From Pseudomonadota bacterium (GTDB lineage Bacteria; Pseudomonadota; Gammaproteobacteria; Steroidobacterales; Steroidobacteraceae), in NCBI GenBank assembly GCA_021817875.1, contig JAKAFQ010000006.1, forward strand, positions 1-23,566: 23,566 nucleotides of DNA, read 5' to 3'. The translations under genes and the position numbers were made by a program. Shown here one piece after another: positions 1 to 6,770 of the stretch; positions within the stretch are counted from its first letter, which is position 1, and every line of letters starts with the position of its first letter. Under the pieces are notes generated by a model. That model was given only the letters and a program-made list of their open reading frames with translations. It had not been told where the DNA came from and did not search any database.

Positions 1-1667
1 CCGTCAACCGGTTTCTCATCGCGGCGTATCGGCCCCTGCTCGATATCGTGCTGCGCGCGCCCAAGGCGACGCTTGCCATAGCGGGGCTTGTACTGCTCGT
101 CAGCGTATGGCCACTGTGGCATATCGGCGGGGAGTTCATGCCGCCGATGGACGAGGGAGATCTACTCTACATGCCCTCCGCCCTGCCGGGAATTTCCGTG
201 AGCAAGGCGGCGGAACTGTTGCAGCAAACGGACCGTTTGATCAAGTCCGTGCCCGAAGTGGAGAGCGTCTACGGTAAAGCGGGACGCGCGGAAACCGCCA
301 CGGACCCCGCGCCGATCGAGATGTTCGAAACCACGATCCGGTTCAAGCCGCGCGACCAGTGGCGGCCCGGCATGACGCCCGATCGGCTGATCGCGGAACT
401 CGATCGCGTCGTCCGCATTCCCGGCTTGACCAACATCTGGGTGCCGCCGATCCGCAACCGCATCGACATGCTCGCCACCGGAATCAAGAGCCCGGTCGGA
501 ATCAAGGTCGCTGGGGCCGACCTTGCGACGATCGACCGCTTGACCGGGGAAATCGAACAGACGGTCAAGACTGTGCCCGGCGTTTCCAGCGCACTCGCAG
601 AGCGTCTCACGGGAGGGCGCTATATCGATGTCGACATCCGCCGCGACGATGCGGCGCGCTTTGGACTCAACATTGCCGACGTTCAGTCCGTGATCTCCTC
701 GGCCGTGGGCGGCGAAAACGTCGGCGAGACCGTGGAAGGCTTGCAGCGCTTTCCGATCAACGTGCGCTACCCGCGCGAAGTCCGGGATTCCCTGGAGAGC
801 TTGCGCAGGCTTCCGATCGTGACGGAGCGCGGCCGGCGTCTCGTTCTTTCCGACGTGGCCGACATCAAGGTTGCAGACGGCCCGCCCATGCTGCGCAGCG
901 AAAACGCGCGCCTCTCGGGTTGGGTGTACGTCGATATCCGCGGCCGCGATCTGCGCTCGACCGTCCGCGACATGCAAACGGCCGTCGTGCAAAAGGTGAA
1001 GCTGCCGCCGGGCTACTCGATTTCCTGGTCTGGCCAGTTCGAGTATCTGGAGCGCGCGACGGCCCGCATGAAGGTCGTGGTGCCGTTCACCCTGACGATC
1101 ATCTTCCTGCTGCTGTATCTGACGTTCGGCGCGTTCGACGAAGCGCTGCTGATCATGACCACGCTCCCCTTCGCGTTGGCCGGCGGGATCTGGCTGCTCT
1201 GGCTTCTGGGTTACAACCTGTCGGTCGCGGTCGCGGTCGGATTCATCGCGCTGGCCGGGGTGGCCGCCGAGTTCGGCGTGATCATGTTGCTGTATCTGAA
1301 GAGATCCTGGGAAGAACGAATCGAACAAGGGAAGAAATCGTACCGCGATTTGCTGGACGCGGTTCGGGAGGGCGCGGTGCTGCGCGTGCGCCCCAAGGCG
1401 ATGACCGTTGCGGTGATTCTGGCGGGCCTCCTTCCGATCATGTGGGGCTCCGGGACGGGCTCCGAAGTGATGCAGCGCATCGCCGCACCGATGGTGGGGG
1501 GCATGCTCACGGCTCCGCTTCTGTCGATGTTCGTCATTCCCGCGGCGTTCGTCTTGTTGCGCCGCTCACGCTGTAGTTCGCCTTCCAATTCGGCATCCGG
1601 CACCGTTCAGGAATCGGGCGAGCCGGATTCCGTTTTTTCTCAACCACCCACTGGAGATATCACGTGA
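1..1667 (+). CDS. cusA: CusA-type copper/silver RND efflux pump, C-terminal part (5' end outside window)
   Basis: Inner-membrane RND subunit of a CusCBA-type tripartite pump that exports Cu(I)/Ag(I) from periplasm and cytoplasm using the proton gradient. The frame is open from base 3, so the gene begins upstream; about 554 of the usual ~1040 residues are visible. What shows it: the three substrate methionines of E. coli CusA (M573, M623, M672) are all present, in [10 protein letters not shown] (ATG at 171), PIEMFETT (321) and NRIDMLATG (468), with exactly the E. coli spacings of 50 and 49 residues. A periplasmic porter/docking region is followed by a hydrophobic C-terminal half (about 1080-1560) with several membrane segments. 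The tail after the last helix is short and hydrophilic. The stop overlaps the cusF start as GTGA, so the two are translationally coupled. Zinc/cobalt CzcA-type pumps lack the methionine triad, so copper/silver is preferred. Confidence 0.95.
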   Translation, partial: VNRFLIAAYRPLLDIVLRAPKATLAIAGLVLLVSVWPLWHIGGEFMPPMDEGDLLYMPSALPGISVSKAAELLQQTDRLIKSVPEVESVYGKAGRAETATDPAPIEMFETTIRFKPRDQWRPGMTPDRLIAELDRVVRIPGLTNIWVPPIRNRIDMLATGIKSPVGIKVAGADLATIDRLTGEIEQTVKTVPGVSSALAERLTGGRYIDVDIRRDDAARFGLNIADVQSVISSAVGGENVGETVEGLQRFPINVRYPREVRDSLESLRRLPIVTERGRRLVLSDVADIKVADGPPMLRSENARLSGWVYVDIRGRDLRSTVRDMQTAVVQKVKLPPGYSISWSGQFEYLERATARMKVVVPFTLTIIFLLLYLTFGAFDEALLIMTTLPFALAGGIWLLWLLGYNLSVAVAVGFIALAGVAAEFGVIMLLYLKRSWEERIEQGKKSYRDLLDAVREGAVLRVRPKAMTVAVILAGLLPIMWGSGTGSEVMQRIAAPMVGGMLTAPLLSMFVIPAAFVLLRRSRCSSPSNSASGTVQESGEPDSVFSQPPTGDIT

Positions 1668-2014
1668 AGAAAATCCTGCTTGTTTCCGCAGTTGCCGTCG
1701 CTTCCTTTCTGTCCGTCGCGGCATCAGCGCAGATGATGGACGGCATGGAAGGCATGGACATGGGCCATCACGCCAACGGCACCATGCCCATGACGGCCTC
1801 GTACCACGCAGCCGGCATGGTGAAAAAACTCGATGCGGCGGCGGGGCGCGTAACCATCGCGCATGGTCCCGTCCCCAGCTTGAACTGGCAGGCGATGACA
1901 ATGACTTTTACGGTCAAGGACAAGAAACTCCTCAGCAATCTTGGCGAGGGGAAGAAGGTGGACTTCGACTTTATCCAGAAGGATGGCGACTACGTCATCA
2001 CTGCAGTACGTTAA
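1664..2014 (+). CDS. cusF: CusF-like periplasmic copper chaperone
   Basis: Periplasmic metallochaperone of 116 residues that hands Cu(I)/Ag(I) to the Cus pump. Residues 1-22 are a signal peptide ending in ASA-QM. The mature N-terminus is rich in Met and His (about 24-43). The CusF OB-fold site is complete: H67, W75, M78 and M80 in [18 protein letters not shown], with the spacing of H36/W44/M47/M49 in E. coli CusF, where Trp caps the metal by a cation-pi contact. It starts at GTG 1664, overlapping the cusA stop by 4 bp, with GGAG at 1653-1656. Its place after cusA, not between cusC and cusB as in E. coli, is a common proteobacterial variant. The extra Met/His-rich leader may be a second copper-binding segment (inference). 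Confidence 0.95.
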   Translation: MKKILLVSAVAVASFLSVAASAQMMDGMEGMDMGHHANGTMPMTASYHAAGMVKKLDAAAGRVTIAHGPVPSLNWQAMTMTFTVKDKKLLSNLGEGKKVDFDFIQKDGDYVITAVR

Positions 2015-2267
2015 AAATCCGGCGAGCTCCTTGGACGGGACCTCGGTCCGCGTCCACGGGTTCTACGACGGGAGGCAGCATGGGAAGGACGTGTTGGCGC
2101 ATGCAGGCGATCCTCCTCGGTGTAACGCGGCGGAAGAGTGATTTCGTTCCCGCCGGGGAGGATTTCCAACATGCCCTCCTCAAGGTGATGGTTTCCATTT
2201 CTGCGGCGTATGCGGTTCTGTTATGCCGCTCAAATGCCTTGCGTCCTTACGGATGGAAGGCGCGTGC

Positions 2268-2295
2268 GTGCCGGCGCGACGCGCCGACACTTTTT
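2268..2295 (+). terminator. Probable intrinsic terminator after cusAF, ahead of the small exported protein gene
   Basis: GTG (2268-2270), one mismatch, then CGGCG (2272-2276), loop CGACG, CGCCG (2282-2286), mismatch and CAC (2288-2290), immediately followed by TTTTT (2291-2295). Stem plus T-run is the classical factor-independent form. It lies only 24 bp before the next start codon (2320), so that gene either depends on read-through or this is an attenuator. Confidence 0.55.
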
Positions 2296-2319
2296 CACTA
2301 CTGCGAAGGAGCACACATC

Positions 2320-2532
2320 ATGAAGACATTGGCTTTCGCGTTGGGTATCGCTTCCATTTCTTTGGCAACTGCTGTGGGATATGCGCAGGCCGCGCCCAGC
2401 GAGCCGTCAGTGCAGCAAATGCAGGACTGCTTTACGAGGCACAGCCAGTTGATGGAGAAACCAGCCGTGAGAAACCTGTACGACTGCTGGTACACACATG
2501 GGTACCTGATGAAAGATCAGAAACAGTCCTGA
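2320..2532 (+). CDS. Small exported protein with duplicated C-x3-H-x2-L-M motif
   Basis: This 70-residue protein is not a family I recognise. Residues 1-25 form a signal peptide (cleavage near YAQA-APS), so the mature product is about 45 residues and probably periplasmic. It holds two copies of one motif 19 residues apart: CFTRHSQLM (C37, H41, M45) and CWYTHGYLM (C56, H60, M64). Cys, His and Met placed on one helical face are typical soft-metal ligands; the two cysteines could instead form a disulfide between two helices. The ATG at 2320 is chosen because GAAGGAG lies at 2305-2311 and the signal peptide starts there; in-frame codons upstream show no protein-like sequence. It follows cusA-cusF on the same strand, behind a likely terminator, which favours a role in copper/silver handling (inference). 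Confidence 0.7.
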   Translation: MKTLAFALGIASISLATAVGYAQAAPSEPSVQQMQDCFTRHSQLMEKPAVRNLYDCWYTHGYLMKDQKQS

Positions 2533-2547
2533 ACTGACCAACTATTC

Positions 2548-2576
2548 GCGGCTCCGGCATACTTCGCCGGGGCTGC
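2548..2576 (+). terminator. Long hairpin 3' of the small exported protein gene
   Basis: An 11-bp stem with two G-T wobbles pairs 2548-2558 with 2566-2576 around a 7-nt loop (ATACTTC), 16 bp after the stop at 2532. No good T-run follows, so it may be a 3'-end stabilising hairpin or a weak terminator. Confidence 0.4.
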
Positions 2577-2811
2577 GGGCGATCTTGCTTCAAGGAGTTG
2601 AACGAAAAAAACGCTGTTTAATCGTTATGGGTCCGGCAACGCCAACTTCGTCACGGCCGCAGCCGGTACCGATATCCGGCACCGGGGTTTTCCATGCGCA
2701 CGCCGGAGCGGGGGGATGTCTTGTGATGCGACGGAGCCGGCTCTGGATTGCAATTTGGTTGCTCGGCGGCGGCGCGGCCGGGCCCGACTTCACGCTGCCC
2801 GGCGCGCCAAG

Positions 2812-2941
2812 ATGAACCTGCGCACGCTCCGCTCTGCACTGTTCCCGGTTGCCGGAACGTTCACGATTTTGTGCCTGTCCATTGCGGCCGCGGCGAACCT
2901 GATTTGGGAGATCGCGCAGCTGCCACTTTACACAATCTGGA
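2812..2941 (+). pseudogene. Stump of a small membrane-protein gene (WEIAQLPLYTIW)
   Basis: From ATG 2812 the frame reads a basic start, a hydrophobic helix and then NLIWEIAQLPLYTIW, a strongly conserved-looking stretch that I associate with the N-terminus of a small uncharacterised family of bacterial membrane proteins. After about 2941 the reading turns into low-complexity Arg/Pro sequence with no membrane segments, and no ribosome binding site precedes the ATG. The rest of the 2533-3067 interval (535 bp) holds only the hairpin at 2548-2576 and nothing else I can support. Best read as the remnant of a truncated gene. Confidence 0.4.
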
Positions 2942-3067
2942 ATGAGGTACTCGCTCGTTGGGACGGCCGATTCGGCGTCCCGAACAAGACGCGTGGCGCG
3001 GCCCCGAAAACGCGCACCCGATTCGCGCGACGAACCGGGCCGCCCGAGCGTTCATGCGCTCCGCCAG

Positions 3068-3751
3068 TCATCGCTGTACGCGGGCATGGTGCTGAAGGAA
3101 TACAATGATCTCCCTCGTCGTCACCTCGTCGGGCACCGGCTTGCCCATGACCGACATGTTCCGCCGCATGCGATCCACGACGCCCGGCCATGCGTCTGCG
3201 GTGTGTTGTGCCGGGTCCGGCAATGCATGGCACTGCGCACAGGTGGCGCGGAAGGCGCGTCCCGCCTGCGAGCCCAGGTCGGGGTAGCCCGCAGCCAGAG
3301 GCCTCTGCGCGTGTTCTTGCAGATACGCAACCAGAATCTCCAGCTCCGCCGCAGCGGGCGCGCGCACACCCATCATGCCGCGCATCATCTGTTCGCGCCC
3401 ATTCATGCGGTTCGCCACAGCAGGCCATTCGGCGGCGGTGTGCATCCCGGGGCCTGGAAGGTCGTGGCACTGCGTGCAGTATTGCTTCAGCAGCCGTGCG
3501 CCGGGCGATCCGGGATCCGGCAGGAGCTTGGGGTCGATGCCAGGTGGCAGGATGTCGCCCATCATCCCTTTCATCATTGCTTTCATTCCGCCGCGGCTCA
3601 TCATTCCGCCGTCCGTCATGCCGTTGCGGTCCATCATTTCGCCATCGACCGTCCCGACCAAGGACGTTTGCATCCCCGACAAAACGCCGAATCCGATGAC
3701 ACCAGCCAACAGCAGGGACACGCCGAGGACGAGATCCCGATTATTTTTCAT
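3068..3751 (-). CDS. Met-rich membrane-anchored dihaem cytochrome c
   Basis: A protein of 227 residues with one N-terminal hydrophobic segment (about 7-27) that serves as signal or anchor and places the rest in the periplasm. Residues 39-64 are a methionine-rich linker (MMDRNGM...MMSRGGMKAMMKGMM). Two repeated cytochrome units follow: C92-C95-H96 (CTQCH) and C171-C174-H175 (CAQCH), each continuing with a similar H-T-A-x-x-W-P-x-V-x-x-R-M stretch, so the Met of that stretch or the nearby MM/VM could be the axial ligand. It was made by internal duplication. Its start overlaps the end of the SHOCT gene by 11 bp, so the two form an operon. Likely role: small periplasmic electron carrier. The Met-rich linker and the nearby cus genes hint at copper contact (inference); electron partners are unknown. 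Confidence 0.85.
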   Translation of the reverse strand: MKNNRDLVLGVSLLLAGVIGFGVLSGMQTSLVGTVDGEMMDRNGMTDGGMMSRGGMKAMMKGMMGDILPPGIDPKLLPDPGSPGARLLKQYCTQCHDLPGPGMHTAAEWPAVANRMNGREQMMRGMMGVRAPAAAELEILVAYLQEHAQRPLAAGYPDLGSQAGRAFRATCAQCHALPDPAQHTADAWPGVVDRMRRNMSVMGKPVPDEVTTREIIVFLQHHARVQR

Positions 3752-3998
3752 CGCTACTGCCTCGGATGTCCCGTTTCATGCGCTCGAAGGTGTCCCGGTC
3801 GATCTCGCCCTGGGCGTAGCGTCGTTTCAAGATATCCAGAGGCGATTCTTTCGCCGGCGATTCCTTGTCATTGCGGTCCAACAGCCATCGGGCGATGAAC
3901 ATCACCCCGACAATGACCAATAGCAAAAACAAGATCGAGAAAAACCACATGCTGCTGAACATCCACCAGCCTGGCCAGTGACTCATCATGTCCATCAT
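3741..3998 (-). CDS. Small membrane protein with SHOCT domain
   Basis: An 85-residue protein. A Met/Trp-rich start (MMDMMSHWPGWWMF) leads into one transmembrane segment (about 15-40), a charged linker, and a C-terminal SHOCT domain (about 52-79) with the typical L-x-x-R-x-A-x-G-E-I-x-x-x-x-F-x-x-M-K pattern. SHOCT domains are short C-terminal modules on many small membrane proteins; their function is thought to be oligomerisation or interaction. I chose ATG 3998 because GGGAGA sits at 4006-4011 on the minus strand; the longer reading from 4082 has no such site and an unconserved-looking extension. Genes of this type are often found with copper genes and cytochromes. It is first in an operon with the dihaem cytochrome. 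Confidence 0.8.
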   Translation of the reverse strand: MMDMMSHWPGWWMFSSMWFFSILFLLLVIVGVMFIARWLLDRNDKESPAKESPLDILKRRYAQGEIDRDTFERMKRDIRGSSDEK

Positions 3999-4026
3999 GT
4001 TGGTGTCTCCCGCCGATCGGTTTGAC

Positions 4027-4041
4027 GCGGACCATGTCCGC
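4027..4041. promoter_or_regulatory. Possible operator upstream of the SHOCT-cytochrome operon
   Basis: GCGGAC-CAT-GTCCGC is a perfect 6-bp inverted repeat 28 bp upstream of the start at 3998, and a further GGTCCGCGG lies at 4053-4061. The position between promoter and start fits a regulator site, but in GC-rich DNA such repeats occur by chance. Confidence 0.25.
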
Positions 4042-4256
4042 GCGCGGTCATCGGTCCGCGGCTTCGATCGGGTCACGACCATTCTAAGGGTCGGCCGGGA
4101 TCCTGCTTTCGTATGAGTCCGTGCGCATCGCGCCGACAGAGGGTGCGTCGGCGTGCGACGCCGCGATCTGACCTATTGCCATGTGCGGCAGTTTGTCGCC
4201 TACGGCGGCCTCTATCTGCGGAAGCCCATAAACTTACTGCCAAAATCGATGCGGAA

Positions 4257-4274
4257 AGCACGGGTTCCCGTGCT
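4257..4274. repeat. Perfect 8-bp inverted repeat in the 3999-4394 gene-free stretch
   Basis: AGCACGGG-TT-CCCGTGCT is a perfect palindrome with a 2-nt centre. It lies 120 bp downstream of the lipoprotein gene stop (4395, minus strand) and could form a terminator hairpin for that operon, though the following minus-strand bases (TTTCCGC) are only weakly T-rich. Apart from this and the site at 4027-4041, I see no gene or other element between 3999 and 4394. Confidence 0.3.
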
Positions 4275-4394
4275 CAGAGTTCCGGGGGGCACTTCTCTTC
4301 GGTTGGAAGCGAGTCGATCTACGCCCGACTGCAAATCCGTGTAAGCCGGTTCGATGCGACCCCCGCCTCCTGTTCGCCCGCCCTGGAACACGCC

Positions 4395-4568
4395 CTAAAT
4401 TTGCGTCGCCACCACGGCCACCGCCGCTGAGGAATTGTCGGTCGCACTGCCGCTCCCGGCGCCGCCTCCGGACGAGGCGGAAGACATTCCCCCGCCGCCG
4501 CACGCAGAAAGCGCCAACAGCCCTGCCGCCGCAAGCAGCAGCCCGAGCCACCTTGTCGCTCTGGTCAT
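4395..4568 (-). CDS. Small glycine/serine-rich lipoprotein
   Basis: This 57-residue protein has a classic lipoprotein signal: a basic start (MTRATRW), a hydrophobic core, and lipobox L-S-A-C with C23 as the lipidated residue. The mature 35 residues are low-complexity Gly/Ser/Ala (GGGGMSSASSGGGAG...), with no recognisable domain, ending in AVVATQI. ATG 4568 is supported by GAGGAG at 4578-4583 on the minus strand. It lies 40 bp after the secreted-protein gene (4609-5106), so the two probably share a transcript. Because Gly follows the Cys, outer-membrane sorting is likely. Function unknown. Confidence 0.7.
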   Translation of the reverse strand: MTRATRWLGLLLAAAGLLALSACGGGGMSSASSGGGAGSGSATDNSSAAVAVVATQI

Positions 4569-4608
4569 GATCTGGCTCTCCTCGGGAGACCCGAAAGGAT
4601 CCGTGTCG

Positions 4609-5106
4609 TCAGAACATCTGGCACACGCCATGGAACACTCCGCCCTGCCCCTGCACGAGGATCGTATGGCCGGAGTTCACCAGCAGCAGGTTGTAGCTGA
4701 TGGGCGCAAGGGTGACGGCCGTACCGTTCGCATCGTTGAAGACGGCAGGTGTAAAGGTAAGGGTATACGAATTGCCGGGATAGTCCGCCGAGAAAACTCC
4801 CGCGGAAGTGGTGAACGCCACCTTGCCGTGCACGGAGAAGTGCCTGTTGTTGACCGGGGTTTGCCCGATCGTGACTTCTGTCAGATTGTAGCTGATCGTG
4901 TTGGTCGAGAAGTCGACCACCGCGAGTTCGTCGAGGTGATACGTCTTGTCGAAAACCCCATCCGGATCGAAGGAGTGCGGAATGACGGTGAGGATTCCGC
5001 ACTGTCCGCTGGTCGGCAGGGCGGCCAACGCGCTCGGGATGGCGGCGATCGTCAAACCCGCGGTTCCCAGGACCGCAAGCAACGTACGAAAAAGACTGCG
5101 TTTCAT
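4609..5106 (-). CDS. Secreted protein of unknown function
   Basis: A 165-residue protein with a clear signal peptide (basic MKRSLFR, hydrophobic core to about 28, cleavage near ALA-ALP). The mature part has alternating hydrophobic/polar stretches typical of beta structure and exactly two cysteines, C36 near the start and C162 near the end, well placed for a disulfide closing a beta-sandwich. I recognise no family. ATG 5106 is chosen because AGGGGAGA lies just upstream on the minus strand and the signal peptide begins there. Downstream at 40 bp is the small lipoprotein gene, a probable operon partner. Small secreted beta proteins paired with a lipoprotein may act at the cell surface (inference). 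Confidence 0.75.
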   Translation of the reverse strand: MKRSLFRTLLAVLGTAGLTIAAIPSALAALPTSGQCGILTVIPHSFDPDGVFDKTYHLDELAVVDFSTNTISYNLTEVTIGQTPVNNRHFSVHGKVAFTTSAGVFSADYPGNSYTLTFTPAVFNDANGTAVTLAPISYNLLLVNSGHTILVQGQGGVFHGVCQMF

Positions 5107-5214
5107 GTTTCCATCTCCCCTTGATCGGGTTGCAAGACGGGAAACCCTTCGAAAGCCTCGATATCGGAATGCCTCGAAGTCGCTTTCCATTCTCGTCCAA
5201 GCGTGCGGCTTGGT

Positions 5215-5547
5215 TCAATTGCCGATTTGACGGCTCACGCGGTTTTCCTGGCGATTCAGGCGCGCCTGCTCGGCCGGGGTGATCGTGCCGTTATGGTTGC
5301 TGGCGAAGCGCCGCTCTTCCCGGCGGATGTGATGGTCGGCGCGATGCAGGCGTGCCGCCTGCCGCCGGCCGAGTTCGCCTTCGCGCACCTGCTGGTTGAT
5401 GCGGTGGTTCTGCTTCTGGAGACGGTCGTTTACCTGATCCCTGCGGGGGTGGTTGTTTGCAAATGCCGTATCGGCAAAGGCGGACGCGCTTGCGCCGCCG
5501 ACCAGTACGGCCAATGCCAAGGCGGCGAATCTTGCTGCGATCTTCAT
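5215..5547 (-). CDS. Basic exported helical protein with EF-hand-like loop
   Basis: A 110-residue protein with a signal peptide (1-25, cleavage near AFA-DTA). The mature part is mostly helical and rich in Arg, Asn and Gln (NDRLQKQNHRINQQVREGEL, then RRQAARLHRADHHIRREERR). It resembles a family of conserved small exported proteins common in Burkholderiales that has no assigned function. Residues 82-93 (ASNHNGTITPAE) match the EF-hand loop at positions 3 (N), 5 (N), 6 (G), 8 (I) and 12 (E), but position 1 is Ala not Asp, so calcium binding is doubtful. ATG 5547 has AAGGAG at 5554-5559 (minus). It is transcribed away from psiE. Confidence 0.75.
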   Translation of the reverse strand: MKIAARFAALALAVLVGGASASAFADTAFANNHPRRDQVNDRLQKQNHRINQQVREGELGRRQAARLHRADHHIRREERRFASNHNGTITPAEQARLNRQENRVSRQIGN

Positions 5548-5626
5548 GAGACTCTCCTTGTAACGACGATTCCGCGGTAAACCCGAGCGAGGGTCTGGCG
5601 AAGATAACGCCCTCCGTCGCTCCCGG

Positions 5627-5665
5627 TTGACCGCTTGGCGCGGAGAGCCTGTTACGGACTGTAAC
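5627..5665 (+). promoter_or_regulatory. Possible psiE promoter with overlapping inverted repeat
   Basis: TTGACC (5627-5632), a 17-bp spacer and TGTTAC (5650-5655) resemble a sigma-70 promoter for psiE. The -10 is overlapped by GTTAC-GGACT-GTAAC (5651-5665), a perfect 5-bp inverted repeat with 5-nt spacing, of the half-site kind bound by OmpR/CopR-type response regulators. The site lies in the divergent 5548-5835 gap, so it could serve both genes. Confidence 0.35.
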
Positions 5666-5835
5666 CCCCGACCAGGTGGTTCATCGAAGCGCTCGGCCTG
5701 GCCGCTGTACACGGACTGCCGACACCTGCCCCATCGGCGGGATCGCCGTTGCACCGGGACGTTACAATGATTTCTCCGTCATCGCGATCCCGGGTTCGGT
5801 TCGGGAAAGCGCAAAGGGTTCCGGAGGCCGGATCC

Positions 5836-6348
5836 ATGAACGAGTCACCACCTGTCGCGCAACCGGCACCCGAGGTTCCTGGTGCCGACCTGAAATACAG
5901 GGCGCTACGCGCATACCGCAGGGCGTTGGACGCGATCGTGACCATACTGGTCTTCGTGATGTTGCTGACGCTGTTGGGGGCGGTCGCGGGATTGGTTCTT
6001 GACTTCGTTGGGGCGGCAAAGTCACTCCTGGATGCGATGTCCGGACACGCGTTGGCGCACGGCATCGTTGATAGCATCGATCGCGAATTGGTGATCGATG
6101 TGCTGGCCGTCTTCGTACTGATCGAATTGTTTCGCACCTTCACCGACTATCTGGAGTTCCATCGGGTCCGACTCCGGGTGCTGGCGGAAGTGGGCATTGC
6201 CTTCATCCTGCGTGAAATCTTCGTCGGTCTGTACAACCGCAACATGAATTGGCCCGAGATCCTGGCGCTGGCTGCCCTGATGGCCGTTCTTGTGGCGGCG
6301 CGCATCGCGGCCGTCCTATCCCATTCGCGCGGCCTTCCTTGCGGATAG
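5836..6348 (+). CDS. psiE: PsiE-family phosphate-starvation-inducible membrane protein
   Basis: A 170-residue integral membrane protein. About four hydrophobic segments are seen (roughly 33-60, 88-108, 118-138, 143-162). The second half carries the PsiE signature: VIDVLAVFVLIELFRTFTDY, then a basic loop and AEVGIAFILREIFVGLYN. E. coli PsiE is induced by phosphate starvation, but the biochemical role of the family is unknown. ATG 5836 is preferred over upstream in-frame ATGs because GGAGG lies at 5823-5827 with an 8-bp spacer; no Pho box was recognised upstream. It stands alone, divergent from the basic exported protein gene. Confidence 0.85.
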   Translation: MNESPPVAQPAPEVPGADLKYRALRAYRRALDAIVTILVFVMLLTLLGAVAGLVLDFVGAAKSLLDAMSGHALAHGIVDSIDRELVIDVLAVFVLIELFRTFTDYLEFHRVRLRVLAEVGIAFILREIFVGLYNRNMNWPEILALAALMAVLVAARIAAVLSHSRGLPCG

Positions 6349-6513
6349 CGTATGCGGCCGCTTCGTTGAAGATTCCTTGCGAGAAATCGGTCAGTCCGAG
6401 CGACTGCCTTGACCGTTCGTGCGCACCGGACCCAGGGTCGGATCGCGGGGCGCCGTTCGCATGGCGAATGGCGTCGGCGAATATTGGGTTGCGATCGTTG
6501 CAGGAGTTGTCCG

Positions 6514-6732
6514 ATGGCGGAAGAAGCGCACCGCAATGCCGATCTCGAGGTCGCCACAATCTACGAGATCAGCGAGATTTTGAGTTCCTCTCCGGATCTT
6601 CCGAAGACCTTGCGGGACGTTTTGAACGTATTGGCAAGCCACATTGGCATCCGGCGCGGAATGGTCAGCTTGGTGCAGGAGTCGGGGGAACTGCATCTGC
6701 TCGGTGGCGTCGGTTTATCGGCGGACGAAATC
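6514..6732 (+). pseudogene. 5' fragment of a NifA-type regulator (GAF domain only)
   Basis: From ATG 6514 (AGGAG at 6502-6506) the frame encodes a NifA-like N-terminus: ATIYEISEILSSSPDLPKTL, then RDVLNVLASHIGIRRGMVSL and a stretch ending GVGLSADEI. NifA proteins start with this GAF domain, followed by a sigma-54 AAA+ domain and a helix-turn-helix. Here homology stops at about residue 73; the frame then reads unrelated sequence to a stop at 6897. The AAA+ and DNA-binding parts are missing and flavoprotein sequence begins about 40 bp later in another frame, so a deletion fused two genes. The translation start looks intact, so a short GAF peptide could still be made, but loss of function is the simple reading. 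Confidence 0.7.
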
Positions 6733-6770
6733 TTGCGACCGGCGAGCGCCAACGGAGCGAGGAAGGTGAG

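Noticed and set aside
162..1328. Long minus-strand frame opposite cusA (388 residues)
   Set aside because: Composition is Arg/His/Asp-rich with no domain signal; it is the antisense shadow of a clearly coding cusA in GC-rich DNA.
2080..2319. Upstream in-frame extension of the small exported protein
   Set aside because: The signal peptide and GAAGGAG site place the start at 2320, and the extension crosses the terminator hairpin.
3046..3061. Hairpin GAGCG-N6-CGCTC downstream of the dihaem cytochrome gene
   Set aside because: Only five base pairs and no T-run on the minus strand; not convincing as a terminator.
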